Shown: positions 47,557 through 59,164, counted from the first letter of the stretch. The stretch: 64,000 nt of DNA from Echinometra lucunter (GCA_029962745.1 CM057162.1:20007240-20071239); one strand, 5' to 3'. Numbers and translations: made by a program. The notes: generated by a model not told the origin, from the letters alone.

Positions 47557-49640
47557 TAAAACTAAAAGAAAAGTTTTTTGTTAATTTTGTTCCTTCTCAA
47601 ACCTAAACGGAAATGTACTGAGATCTAAAACGTTACAAGTGTCTTTCTGTGGATTATAGCGATATAAAGTAAAGCTTTTGTGCAGATTGGTTGATGCTTG
47701 CAAATGTGGGTTACTACCTTTGAAGAGAAATTAGGGTCTCTTGTGAAACTAAGAAATAACCTGAAACAATTTTTTTAGAACACACACATTTTTTTTTTTG
47801 GCTATGAAAGTCTTTATTTTCCATATGATGTAACTATGTTATTCAAAGGTACAGAAATTGTGTTACCATATGCAATAATTTTTGTTGCATGTTAGTTTTA
47901 AAGTATAAAAATTTATTTCATACTCGTCCAAGGCTGTACACAGCAGGGGGAAGGGGCGCAGTTCGCCCCTGCCCCCCAAAATTTTGAAAACTGACATCTT
48001 TTTACTGAAAATTTTCTGAAAATCCACCAAATACTACAATTTAACTTTTAAAAATACAAAAGCATCCTTGTGACCGAGTTCTTTCAAAAACTTTTACGTG
48101 TCTCCCCCCACCCCCGAGTGAATTTTTTTTTTTGCTTTGATGGCATGTTACTCACATTCAACTTTTATTATCACAAATTATTATTTTTTTAGTATGTGTA
48201 GAACAAGTGCATTCTTTTTTTTTTTTACTGTGAAAGTCTTGATTTTCCATATGACGTAACTATAGAATTCATAGGTACAGAAATTATGCTACTAAATGCA
48301 ATATTTTTTGTTGCATATTATTTTTGAAGTATAAGAATTTATTTCATACTCGTCCATGGCCGTACGCAGCGAAATTTTAAAAACTGACATAATTTTACTG
48401 AAAATTTTCTCAAAATCCACCAAATCCCTCAATTTCACTTTTAAAGATACAAAAGCTCGGTCACTTCACTCCCTTGCTTTCAAGTTTAAAAAAGAAAAAT
48501 ACGTGTCTTGCCCCCCCCCCCCGAATTTTTTTTTTTGTACGGCCATGTACTCATCTCATTTTTTGCCCTCAGCCAAGTGAAAGATTCTTGCTTTGATGGC
48601 ATGTACAGAAAAATCAAGTGTTTTCAGTATTGAAATCCAAGCAGTATGCTTGAAAATGAATTATGACTTTCTTGCTATAATAGAGTGATGGTCAAATTTT
48701 CACTGTCACGTTACTCATATTCAGCTTTTATTATAATAAAATAATTGAAGATGAAATTCCCTTTTGAGGTGGAAGCCAATATGTTGTAAGCGCAATGAAC
48801 ACCAATGCAATCGGATCGTTTATGCTAAGTAATTGACTTAGAAAGTAGCAGTCTATAATGATAATTAGTTGCTACTGGTCAGTATGTGAGCAGTATCCAA
48901 GCTGATTTTCATAAACGTTGCCAAAACTACGTACTGCACTCATTGATGGAAATCTGTCTTGAAAGGTTAGGGGGAAGCATTAGAAATTCCAACGGGTATC
49001 TCCTTGTATCTGAAACTTCACTGAAAAAAATGTTTAAAATCCCCCCCCCCCCCCAAAAAAAAAAAAAAAAAAAAAATGGGCGGGGGAGGAATAGAATAGA
49101 ATAGAATTAACATGCGTTTGATTAGAGACATTGAATCAGATTTAGCATTTTAATAATTTCACTAGAATAAATGATTCTTTCATATTATGTACAAAAAACC
49201 CTGCTAGTTTAAAAGTCTGTTATACTTCAAGAAAGCTTTGTGGAGAGGGGTGTGTCTTTCAACACATATGCAGGACTGAGGAGGGGGACATTTATGGCCA
49301 GAAAATCGGAAATTGACAGAATGCGAGAGAGAGAGAAAAGGGATGATCTGAAGACAGCGTTGACGTAGTGATAGATATAAAGAAAGAGAGAAAAGGGAAA
49401 AACTTGGGAGTTTTATTGAGTTGATTGACAGAGAGTGAGAGAGAGGAACAAAGCTAAATCTTTTAAAATGAATTTCTTATAATGCTACGAATGCAGACAA
49501 CAAAAGAGGAGAGTGGTTATAGAAGATATGCTATAGAGAAGAAATAAAGCTGGTTTGATGGTTGAGTGATGGTAGAGTGAACTGATTTCAGCATTACTTC
49601 ATGATATAAAATTTAACCAATTGACACCCAATATTGAGAA
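47557..49640 (+). repeat. Dispersed repeat D, copy 2
   Basis: Direct copy of 33806-35750 about 13.8 kb away, with the same internal duplication and homopolymer runs. Indels in A, T and C tracts are the main differences. Confidence 0.85.
48355..48547. mobile_element. MITE, CATGGCCGTA ends, second copy
   Basis: CATGGCCGTACGCAGC to GTACGGCCATG, flanked by TACTCGTC and TACTCATC (7 of 8 identical). Same family and same host position as 34195-34397, so the insertion predates the D duplication. Confidence 0.75.
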
Positions 49641-50091
49641 AATGGACTGGCGGTGGGGGGGGGGGGCACGGGCCTAATATGGTATACGTGGGTGTGCCGC
49701 TGAGATGAGTCGTTTTTTTTTTTTTTTTTTTTGGAAGAAATCCCTAAACATGGGGTATTGTTTCGAGTCGGAAAATCCCTAAACATGCTCCTCACTTTTT
49801 TGAAATCAGCAATTTATTGTTTAGAGTACACATCCGAGAGTCGGGAAATCCTTAAACATGCCCCTCAGTTGTTATTCTTTAGAGCAGGCCTATACATCCG
49901 AGGTGCAAAATCCCTAATAATGGGTGCCCTTCTCTGCCAAAATGAACATGGGTACGGTTATGAAGGCTTCAGCGACACACCCCCGTCGGCACCAAATTCG
50001 AGCCCCGGGATGAACTGCCGTCTGCAAGAATAGAGTTTGCTCAAAATGATTATCAAATGAATTTACATTAATCCTTATCAAAAAGAAAACT

Positions 50092-50129
<38 letters not shown>

Positions 50130-50547
50130 ATGATCACAAGGAAATGGATTGAGCATAGCAGTATAGTGTATGTTTACAAAATTCGGAATTATGTTTGAAT
50201 AAAAGAATTTTAAAACAATCGTGGTAACGGACAGCTGCAGGGGAATGAATACTAAATGCCATTCTGGCTCAAAACAGAAGACTTTTTTTCACCAGAATCA
50301 AACATTGAGATTTTATGCTGCATTTCCTTCATTCGGGAAGTTTTATACATACTGCCAGTAAAAAGTGGATACAATCAAATATCGTTTTGCAAGCTGGCAG
50401 CAAGGCACCTAAGTTTTGTTCATGAAGGTAGCAGACGACGCAACAGACTGGAAGGGAACTATTTTGATCCCCATGTTTGACCTTTGACCGCGCGCCCCAT
50501 AGCTTGTACATACGCGTGTCGCCACTCTCTCTATAAATCCACTCTGA
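49641..50547 (+). repeat. Repeat A, copy C (LINE-empty site)
   Basis: Direct copy of 35751-36657 that continues without interruption through CTCTCTATAAATCCACTCTG at 50528-50545. It contains a (GA)n run at 50095-50127. It shows the sequence expected before LINE insertion in copy 1. Confidence 0.85.
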
Positions 50548-50573
50548 GTCGAACAGTCTGCTGCCCTCTTGCG
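50548..50573 (+). promoter_or_regulatory. GTCGAACAGTCTGCTG block behind a TATA box
   Basis: Identical over 26 bp to 17984-18009, where it also follows a TATA box, although the sequences on either side differ. It is either a shared 5'-leader element or a short mobile segment. Confidence 0.35.
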
Positions 50574-50929
50574 TCTCGTAGCTGTCCGCGTCCGCGGTAC
50601 CGACCCTCCCTGGGACGCCGTTTTGAACCATATGCCTATATTAAAATAACTAAAAAAATTAGATAAACTTGATAATACTGCGCAGGCCTACATACTAGTA
50701 CTGTAAAGCACGCGGAATTCGGAAGCAGAAAGGTATCAGAATAAAGAGTCCTCACTTGCTTCGCTCGTTCGCTAATTAGTTTAGAAAGTAGTGTTCATTA
50801 CTCGCGTTCAGACGTTCCCTATCTAAAATGTAATTTACTAGTAGAAAAACAAAATTTGCATTCAACAATCACTCACTGACTCTTTTCTAAAGAGGAGGCA
50901 ATCATTGAGGCAATTACATATTTGGTGAC
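50574..50929. other. No gene seen
   Basis: Short GC-rich leader-like sequence to about 50640, then AT-rich DNA with a degraded TTGCTTCGCTCGTTCGC word at 50757. Confidence 0.5.
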
Positions 50930-51190
50930 ACGACATTTGCTCCGGCGACATTTGCTCCGCCGACAACTGCTCCGAAAATGACGACAAGTGCTCCACGACA
51001 AGTGCTCCGCGACATATGCTCCGCCGACATATGCTCCGCCGACATTTGCTCCGCCGACATTTGCTCCGCCGTCATTATGCTCCGCCGACATTTGCTCCGA
51101 AACGACGACATTTGCTCCGGCGACATTTGCTTCACCGACATATGCTCCGCCGACATATGCTCCGCCGACATATGCTCGACAGCGGATGAC
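50930..51190 (-). repeat. 15-bp minisatellite, CTCCGCCGACATATG unit
   Basis: About 16 imperfect units of CATATGCTCCGCCGA or CATTTGCTCCGCCGA. Because 15 is a multiple of three, several frames stay open and read repeats such as TYAPP or GGAYV; these are not evidence of a protein. Oppositely oriented relative to 55916-56222. A short reversed remnant (TTCGGCGGAGCAA) lies at about 51649. Confidence 0.9.
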
Positions 51191-52744
51191 AATAACATCC
51201 TTTGAAATTTGATAAACCTTATAAAGCTTAGACTCAAGAAAAAAGAACAAGCGGAAATCTTTATTATCCTCATTATAGGATTGCTTTTCTTTTCTGTTCT
51301 TTTCTTTTCTTTTCTTTTCTTTTCTTTTTGTTTTGCATCGACATTAGCACCAGTGTCGTACATTTCACCTGATAATTACTTCAAACTGTAATTCATGCAA
51401 CATTTTAAGATACTGAAACCAAAAACTATTGATCGTAAAAGTGCCACAGAGATGGCGAGATAATTCAGGCCGAGATGGTGAGGAGACCCAATAGAAAACG
51501 ACGTAGCGAAATTTTGGACCTCGGCAAGATGACTTGTTTGAAGACAAGAAGACGAGATGAGGTCTTATAAAAATTCGGCAAGGCGAGATGAGAAGACGAT
51601 GGAGCAAATATTGTCCGCCGAGAAAGTGTCGTCTATTCCGGAGCATATTTCGGCGGAGCAATTAACGTTGGAGCGTAATCATAGAGCCATTGCATGTAAT
51701 TTCAACTTTACGATATTCGATCTATTTCGGGTGTGAATGGGAGGGTACGCGCGTGTGTGTATGTGCGGTTCCATGACAATTGCTCCCAAGGAAACATAAC
51801 ACTAATATAATTCATCCTTATTCATGTTACTCTCAAAATCATTCTAAACCAAAACCCCTACAGCCCAAAACCTACGTCCATGGGAAAATTAAAAGAGGGC
51901 TATTATCGCAGACGCACATATCACGTCATCGTATGTGCATGTTTGCTCCTGTAAGTTTTTACAGAAAATTGCAGGATGGGGGGAGGAGGGGGGTGGCCTG
52001 GGCTGGCCAGGGGGCAGCGGAGTGCCTTTCGAAGTTGGGGAGCATCACCGAAAAGATGCACTAAAGCTGAAAACAAACAAACAAACAAACAAAAAAGAAC
52101 TATCCTCGACCGCGCAAGGTCGACATTTACGCCTCCGCCATTGCAAGATAAACTCATTTGAAATTCAATTCAATTCTGTTCTATTTCGGTTTTATTGTAA
52201 AAGGAAATAATTGGTGCATGACAAAAGTCCGAAGACTCATCATATTTACAAGATAAGATAATATTCAAATAACAGTTAAATGGAAACTGAAATAAGATAA
52301 GTGCAAGGAGCAGTGCTAGATGGTGTAAAAATAAATTATGAACATTGTTATATTGAATTTAATTGCATGCACATGCCAGAACAAAATAGTAAATATATAT
52401 ATATATATATATATAAATATATAAAGAAACAAACAAACAAACAAGTTTGTGAACATTTGGGAGAAAACTTAACCCGGGGGTAAAGTGGATGAAATAAATC
52501 CTTTGCAGTAATAACTAAATTCGCAAAATACAAACTAAACAACTTGCAATAAAGTTTACAAACCAGGAATACGATGAATATAGATGGGACGCATCGCCAT
52601 AAAAACTGATTGATCTTGGTGGCGCCCTTTATATAGTTGGCTGCACAATTTTTGCTCTCTCAAGTTTGGTTCTAAATTTGCTTCTTTTTTTTGGTATAGT
52701 TTTGTGAGTATCTTCATCGCTAAGGCCACAAGCACCATGGTACA
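51191..52744. other. No gene seen; simple repeats
   Basis: (TTTTC)n at 51283-51330, GACGAGATGAG-type repeats at 51560-51600, AAACAAAC runs at 52073-52092 and (AT)n at 52390-52416. Unassigned otherwise. Confidence 0.6.
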
Positions 52745-54972
52745 CAGAGTCAGTCAGGTTGGCTAAACGAGCTAAACGACGCGCAGAGCGGAGAATGATG
52801 AAATCGGGCCTAGAGATTCACAGGCAGATATATCAACAGCTTTGCAAGTCTTACAATGAGACACTTTTCAAATCCAAGTCTCGGTATATGACAGCTGAGG
52901 TAGGAGAATGCGACACCAAACAGCTTTTCAAGTTCGTCCAAAAACTGTCTTGTCCAGAACCGGTTCATGTGTTTCCGGATCATGAGTCAGATGATACCTT
53001 GGCAAATGACTTTGGTGAATTCTTTCAGAGGAAAATTCAACAGATCACGTCAGGTTTCAATGTGTCTTCTTGTTCCAATGAGAATGTCTCGTCTTGTAAC
53101 AATGAATTTTCTTCTTTCGAGCCTGTGTCTGAAAGCCAAGTCAGAAAGGTGATCAATGGCATGGCCTCTAAATTTTGTAAATTAGACCCTGTTCATACAT
53201 GGCTTGTAAAGGCATGTATTGATGAGCTTTTGCCTGTCATCACTAGCGTCATAAACAGCTCATTGTATTCTGGAAGCGTGCCTGACAGCTTCAAAGTCGC
53301 TCATGTCGTTCCTCTTCTAAAGAAGCCTCAACTGGACCGTAGTGATTTAGGGAATTATAGACCTATAGCTAATCAGATGTTCCTCGCGAAAGTACTTGAA
53401 AGAATCGCTAGTCTCCAGTTGAAGGCATATCTTGAGAGAAACGGTTTGTTTGCTGAGATGCAGTCAGCCTATCGCTCGTTCTATTCCACGGAAACGGCAT
53501 TGCTGAAAGTAGTGAATGACCTTCTCCTAGCTGTCGACAAAGGCCATGAGGCAATACTGGTGCTTTTAGACTAAAGTGCTGCTTTTGACACCATTGACCA
53601 TGATAAATTGATTGACATCCTTGAACGGGAATACGGTATCAAGGGCGTGGCCCGACAGTGGCTGACTTCCTATCTCCAGAATCGGACACAGAAGATCGTT
53701 GTTAATGATTCCATTTCCAAGTCCTTCGCTCTTTCCCAGGGAATCCCGCAGGGATCCGTCACTGGACCTTTGGCATTTATACTGTACACTGGTCCCCTAG
53801 CGAAAGTTCATCAATAGTCATCGTGGTATTCAGCAATGTTGTACGCCGATGATACCCAGCTGTATGCCGTTGTCGCACCTGGGGAGAAGGAAATTGGACT
53901 TCAAAGTCTACAGCAGTGCATAGCGGATATCAAGACTTGGTCGGTCCAGAACAACCTCAAATTCAATGACTCAAAGACTGAGGTCATCCACTTCTTCTCC
54001 AAGTTCAGAAGTGCCGAGAGTCTTCCGATGTTGCAGATGGATGATGGGACACACATCGGATGTGTTGATGCTGCACGCGATCTTGGTGTCATTCTTGACA
54101 AGAATCTCACCATGATGGATCATATACGTTCTAAATGTCGAGCAGCGGCTTTGGGAATTTCCAAGATTGGCAAAATCAGAAAGTACCTAACAGACAATGC
54201 AACGGAGCGCCTCGTTCATGCCTTCGTTTCATCCCATCTTGACTATTGTAACAGTTTATTATTTGGATTACCGGACTCACATATCATCCCCTTACAACGC
54301 ATTCAGAACACTGCAGCTAGGTTGGTTACACGTACCAAGAAACATGATCACATCACCCCGGTAATCCGGTCTCTTCACTGGCTCCCGGTCTCTCAACGGA
54401 TAATCTACAAAGTTCTGCTCCTGACGTACAAAGCAAAGCATGGACTTGCTCCTTCTTATATCATCAACCTCCTCTCCCCCAAGACCCCTGCTTCTACCAT
54501 GAGGCTTCGCTCATTTTCCGATGTTCACCTGCAATTTGCCCCTGGACCGCGAACTCGAACAAGATATGGAGACCGTTCCTTTTGTTTTGCTGCCCCTAGG
54601 CTATGGAACAGGCTTCCTGTTGAGCTGAGGAATGCTTCGTCATTGGACACTTTTAAGTCTTCTCTTAAGACCTTCCTTTTCAATTCCTAAATTCCTATCT
54701 CCTTCGCTTCATTTGTTTGATGTACTTATACATGTAATTGATTTTGTTACTTTATATGCTTCATTGTGTTATATAATTTTTCTGTGTTTACTAGGTTTGT
54801 TTTCTCCGTTAAATCATTTTTTTTATTACCCTTTCCTGTAGTGTACATAATGTAATAATCATCCTTAGTTATACTTTTTAATTATTTCCTTTTCACTTGT
54901 AAAGCGCTTGGAAACATAAGTATTAAGCGCTATATAAATGTAATTTATTGTTATTATTATTATTATTATTAA
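52745..54972 (+). mobile_element. L2/CR1-like LINE, 5'-truncated
   Basis: Contains the 52759-54690 reverse-transcriptase frame and ends in GTAAAGCGCTTGGAAAC, AAGCGCTATATAAATGTAA and a TTATTATT tail, the 3' microsatellite tail typical of the L2/CR1 group rather than poly(A). The endonuclease part is missing, as expected after incomplete reverse transcription. The exact 5' boundary is approximate. Confidence 0.8.
52759..54690 (+). pseudogene. L2/CR1-like reverse transcriptase, two in-frame stops
   Basis: A single frame of 644 codons interrupted only by TAA at 53572-53574 and TAG at 53815-53817, with no frameshift. Motifs in order: NYRPIA (53352), SAYRSFYSTETALLKV (about 53467), AFDTIDH after the first stop (53582), SQGIPQGSVTGPLAFILY (53737) and the catalytic LYADDTQLY (53839). 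The C-terminal region has SHLDYCNSLLFGLP, IQNTAARLVTRTKKHDHITP and SLHWLPVSQRI, hallmarks of L2/CR1-type ORF2. The N-terminal endonuclease is absent. The protein would copy LINE RNA at a nicked target. As written it is inactive. Confidence 0.9.
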
Positions 54973-55261
54973 ATGAATGTGACATACAAGCTCAGAAACT
55001 CGCCATTGCAAAATTCAATTAACCTCTGAGATTATCAAAAGAATATTAAGAGAAGATAGATTTAGTGTGTGGTTATCAAATATTTTTAAACATGCTTTTA
55101 AATTAATTAAGATATTACAATGTTTAAAAATATGAGAAGAGCGCTTTAATGGCAGAAATATCCAAATGCTTGTAGAAAATGAGCCTACCTAAAACTGAAG
55201 AAATTTATTTAATCAACATATCGGGAGTATATTTCACATTCATATTTATTTGTTTATTTTC
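54973..55261. other. No gene seen
   Basis: AT-rich DNA without recognisable features between the LINE tail and the next repeat. Confidence 0.5.
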
Positions 55262-55615
55262 ACCGAAGCAATGACATCTTTGACCTTGTGACCCCAAATC
55301 TAGTCAGACCATTGTCCCTCCCATATTCATACAAGTCATGAGCAAAGTTTGAAGCTAAACTGTCACAGAGTTGTTAAGTTATCGCAAGAACATACTTAAT
55401 TTTCATGTACTAGTATATAATGACGTCTATGACCTTTGACCTTGAGACCCGAAATCTAATCGGATCTTTGTCCCTTCTATGCGTCTTGAGCCCAGTTCGA
55501 AGTTGATCCGTCAAGCAGTTCTTAAGTTATCGCGAGAAAGGAAAACGGGACAGACGGACGGACGGACAGACGGACAACCCGATAACATAATGCCTCCGGC
55601 ACCTACCTTCGGGGC
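55262..55615. repeat. Relative of the 150-bp TGACCTTTGACC repeat
   Basis: Two degraded units with TTAAGTTATCGC, TATGACCTTTGACCTTGAGA and GAAGTTGATCCGTCAA, ending GACGGACGGACGGACAGACG then ATAATGCCTCCGGC, the same right end as the 27594-28890 array. Confidence 0.85.
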
Positions 55616-55915
55616 AATTTTGACATACCGCAGTATTTCTATCTTTGCAAACTACTTTGCAGTTTGTTTAGATCTACTCTGATTAACTATGATTACTCTG
55701 ATTACGTAGATTATTTAGAGTGACCTATAATGATAAACGTGATAAAGGCATGCCCTCAAATTCACTGAATGGGGTCGTGGGGGCAAGGTTCAAGTGTCGT
55801 GGTTTTCAAAACATTTCGGTGGAGAAATTGGCGGCGAGGCAGTTGTCATAATCATTATCAATAATTGTCGGAGCAGAGTAGAATTATTATCAGTTTATTG
55901 ATGATTATAATTAAT

Positions 55916-56222
55916 TCGGCGGAGCAAATGTCGTCCGAGCATTATGTCGGCGGAGCATTATGTCGGCGGAGCAAATGTCGTTTTGGAGGATATATGTCGG
56001 CGGAGCATATGTCGGCGGAGCAAATGTCGTCGTTTCGGAGAAAATGTCGGCGGAGCAAATGTCGGCGGAGCATATGTCGGCGGAGCATATGTCGGCGGAG
56101 CAAATGTCGGCGGAGCATATGTCGGCGGAGCATATGTTCGCGGAGCATTTGTCGCGGAGCACTTGTCGTTATTTTTGGAGCAGTTGTCGGCGGATCGAGC
56201 AAATGTCGCCGGAGCAAATGTC
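55916..56222 (+). repeat. 15-bp minisatellite, CATATGTCGGCGGAG unit
   Basis: About 18 units, the reverse complement of the 50930-51190 array, with matching outer variants (CGGAGCACTTGTCG, GGAGCAGTTGTCGG and CGCCGGAGCAAATGTC) near its right edge. The two arrays plus flanks form an inverted pair about 5 kb apart enclosing the L2/CR1-like LINE. Confidence 0.9.
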
Positions 56223-56240
56223 AGGGAACCACATATTTAA

Positions 56241-57961
56241 CAGCAAGGTGCACCCTTTCCCTCTCCTGTGAACGTAGGCCTCAAGTTGCTAAACGCATAT
56301 GAAAAGTTGGATCTGCATTTTTGAACTATATAGGCCTACAGTGCACCCAAGAAAAACGAAACCTAGTTAGTCCATCCATGGGCACCATTAGGGTGGATGA
56401 CAGGGGGACCTGGTGACCTACAGTCTCCACCCGGAGTCTCCAAAACAGCCACATACCGAACTCTAAAATATCAGAGAAGTTTCATATAATAACAGATTCC
56501 CTTGTTATTCAAAACAGTGTGAGACAGTGGATCAGGAGGAAATAGCTATACGGGCACAACACCCAAACTTCAATAAGAACGAACGGTGCCCCCAAATAGA
56601 AGTTATGAGGATATCTTGCATTTTCCCCAAAGCTCGGCCTCACTAGGTCTACGCTTGCTCGCAGGCATGGCATATCAAGTTTGTTGTAACCATGAAGTCT
56701 TATCTATTCTCCTATTCGTGTCGAGATGGTGCTTAAAATAAAAACTCCTTTTCAGTTTGACCTTTTTTTCTCTAGTAGAATATCTGTCATGATAAGATCC
56801 CCCCAAAATACACATTGAAAATTATAGCTTGGTCAATAAGGAAAACGACATGCTTATATAGGATGAAAATAACAGTGAAAGGGAAGAGGCCTAAATTAAT
56901 GTTGAGACATCTTTGTCATCATTTAAATCACTGTAAATAATGCAAATACTGTGGTCTTCAATTAAAAAAAATAACATATATGCTCCCTCGCTTTGCTCAC
57001 TCGCAAATGAATAATCAGAGTAGTCTTGACCACTGCAAAATACTTCTTATACAAACATTAGAGAAAATGTCTCGAAAATTATTCTTAAAAGTATTTTAAA
57101 TAGAATGTCGGGTATATCAACGTGTTGCAACGCCTCAAAACATTATTCCTTTCTGTGTAAACCCTTTGTAAGTGCGCTCTTCCCCCCCCCCCCCCCCCGT
57201 GCCCTTTTTTCTCCGGTACCCCGCTCCACTTTGAGACGCTCCGCCACACCTGTGCCCCCCCCCCCCAAAAAAAAAAAAAAAAAAATAATAATAATAATAA
57301 TTGGAAACAAAGGCACCTAAAACATTTATCTTTTTGTTGCTGCTCAGCACATTTTGGGACTAGTGTCACCCCTACTTCAGTTATAAAACGAACTGAAGCC
57401 CATGGTTAGAAGTACCAAACTTAGACATCTTTAAAAAAAAAATCAACTGATAAATAATAATGAGAATGAAAGAAGGGGAAAGAAATCCTGCAGTATTTAT
57501 ATTTAAAGAATTCTTTATATTTTTCATGCATGACCTCCACCCAATGTTGCAACAAAACTATTTCCAAAAGGTGATATATCCTAGTTTGTTTCCAAAAGGT
57601 TCTAAATTTGTACAGATGAAAAATACGAAAAAAAAAGAACAACAACTTACTACTCATCCAGGATTTCTGTCATTCTTATTTGTCAGATATGACTAATGTT
57701 GTTGCTTGCAAAGTTCTGTGAACAGTTTTGATGTTTCGAAGAGTGGAAAATGGTTGGGAAAAATCCTTGATTTATGCAGTGGATGGACTTAGCGTATTTT
57801 TGGAAATAAAAATGTTTTTAGATCCATTTTGCTCCTAGTTCCCTCAAATTAGCCATATGAAACAAACATCCAGTCGTGCTAAAACCTCGGTTTCTTGAAC
57901 AAGTCTGGCATCAGCGAAATATAACATACTGCACATGGAAATCAAATGACGCTGTCTTTAA
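56241..57961. other. No gene seen; homopolymer-rich stretch
   Basis: 56244-56390 resembles 29530-29850 weakly. C and A runs lie at 57182-57198 and 57257-57285. GCTCCCTCGCTTTGCTCACT at 56986 is a degraded mirror motif. Confidence 0.5.
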
Positions 57962-58471
57962 AGGAAACCAAAACCTTCAGGTCAGGTAGTTGTTGTTTTT
58001 TTTTATCAAAGCCAAGACAGAATAAAACAGATCAGTGAAAATTTGAACGAAATCGGACACGGAATAAGAAAGTTATGCCCATACGAAATTTTCTGTTTTT
58101 GACACTACCATAGCTATTAGTGATATGAGTTGTGGACAACTCTGAGTATGTTTTGTATACAGAATTTCACACATCTTTCTTTTCTTGAAGACCACCTGTT
58201 TTCATTGTCCCAAATATGGTGTAGAGAGAAAAAACTGTGCAAATCTTAAGCAAATCGAAATTGTTATTTAAGTGTGTGAAAACATACTGAGAGTAAGTGT
58301 TGTCCAAAGATGTCATCATTAGCTATGGTAATGTCAAAAAAATGTCAAATACAAAATTTCATTTTCATAAAGCCATTACTTTCTCATTAAATTTTGGTGA
58401 CCGATTTTCAAAAGATTTTCGCCGATGTGTTTTATTCCATCTCAGCTTTGATTTAAGGGTGTTGGTTTCCT
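57962..58471. mobile_element. TTAA-flanked foldback MITE, 510 bp
   Basis: TTAA lies at 57958-57961 and 58472-58475. The ends AGGAAACCAAAACC and GGTGTTGGTTTCCT are inverted, and pairing continues inwards: AAATCGGACACGG against CCGATTTTC, and GAATAAGAAAGTTATG against CATTACTTTCTC. A TTAA target is used by piggyBac and Kolobok families; which one is not decided. Non-coding. Confidence 0.7.
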
Positions 58472-58500
58472 TTAATATTGTTGGATCTCCCTCTCTCTCT

Positions 58501-59000
58501 NNNNNNNNNNNNNNNNNNNNNNNNNNNNNNNNNNNNNNNNNNNNNNNNNNNNNNNNNNNNNNNNNNNNNNNNNNNNNNNNNNNNNNNNNNNNNNNNNNNN
58601 NNNNNNNNNNNNNNNNNNNNNNNNNNNNNNNNNNNNNNNNNNNNNNNNNNNNNNNNNNNNNNNNNNNNNNNNNNNNNNNNNNNNNNNNNNNNNNNNNNNN
58701 NNNNNNNNNNNNNNNNNNNNNNNNNNNNNNNNNNNNNNNNNNNNNNNNNNNNNNNNNNNNNNNNNNNNNNNNNNNNNNNNNNNNNNNNNNNNNNNNNNNN
58801 NNNNNNNNNNNNNNNNNNNNNNNNNNNNNNNNNNNNNNNNNNNNNNNNNNNNNNNNNNNNNNNNNNNNNNNNNNNNNNNNNNNNNNNNNNNNNNNNNNNN
58901 NNNNNNNNNNNNNNNNNNNNNNNNNNNNNNNNNNNNNNNNNNNNNNNNNNNNNNNNNNNNNNNNNNNNNNNNNNNNNNNNNNNNNNNNNNNNNNNNNNNN
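58501..59000. other. Assembly gap, 500 N
   Basis: Exactly 500 undetermined bases, starting in a CTCTCT run. The round number suggests a placeholder length. Any open frame crossing it is meaningless. Confidence 1.
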
Positions 59001-59164
59001 CATACCTTATCATTTATTACTGGCTCCATCACCCAATATTTATCATACTTTGAAGGATTTGTTGTTTTTATTTTCACGTATATGAAGTCATCTAACTTCA
59101 AATTTCAAAAATTCATAACAAATTTTCCAAACTATCTTAGTCTAAGTATAGAAGCAGTGTCAGT

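Noticed and set aside
33806..50560. LTR retrotransposon with D-A blocks as long terminal repeats
   Set aside because: The blocks are direct copies on either side of the LINE, but there is no gag, protease or integrase, the enclosed ORFs are of LINE type on the opposite strand, and a third inverted A copy lies between them.
50873..56302. Proteins of repeated TYAPP, GGAYV, HMLRR or ICSAD units
   Set aside because: The 15-bp minisatellite keeps several frames open on both strands at once; none is preferred and no start context or flanking domain supports one.
58297..59101. Long open frames across 58297-59101 on both strands
   Set aside because: They consist almost entirely of undetermined bases in the 500-N gap.
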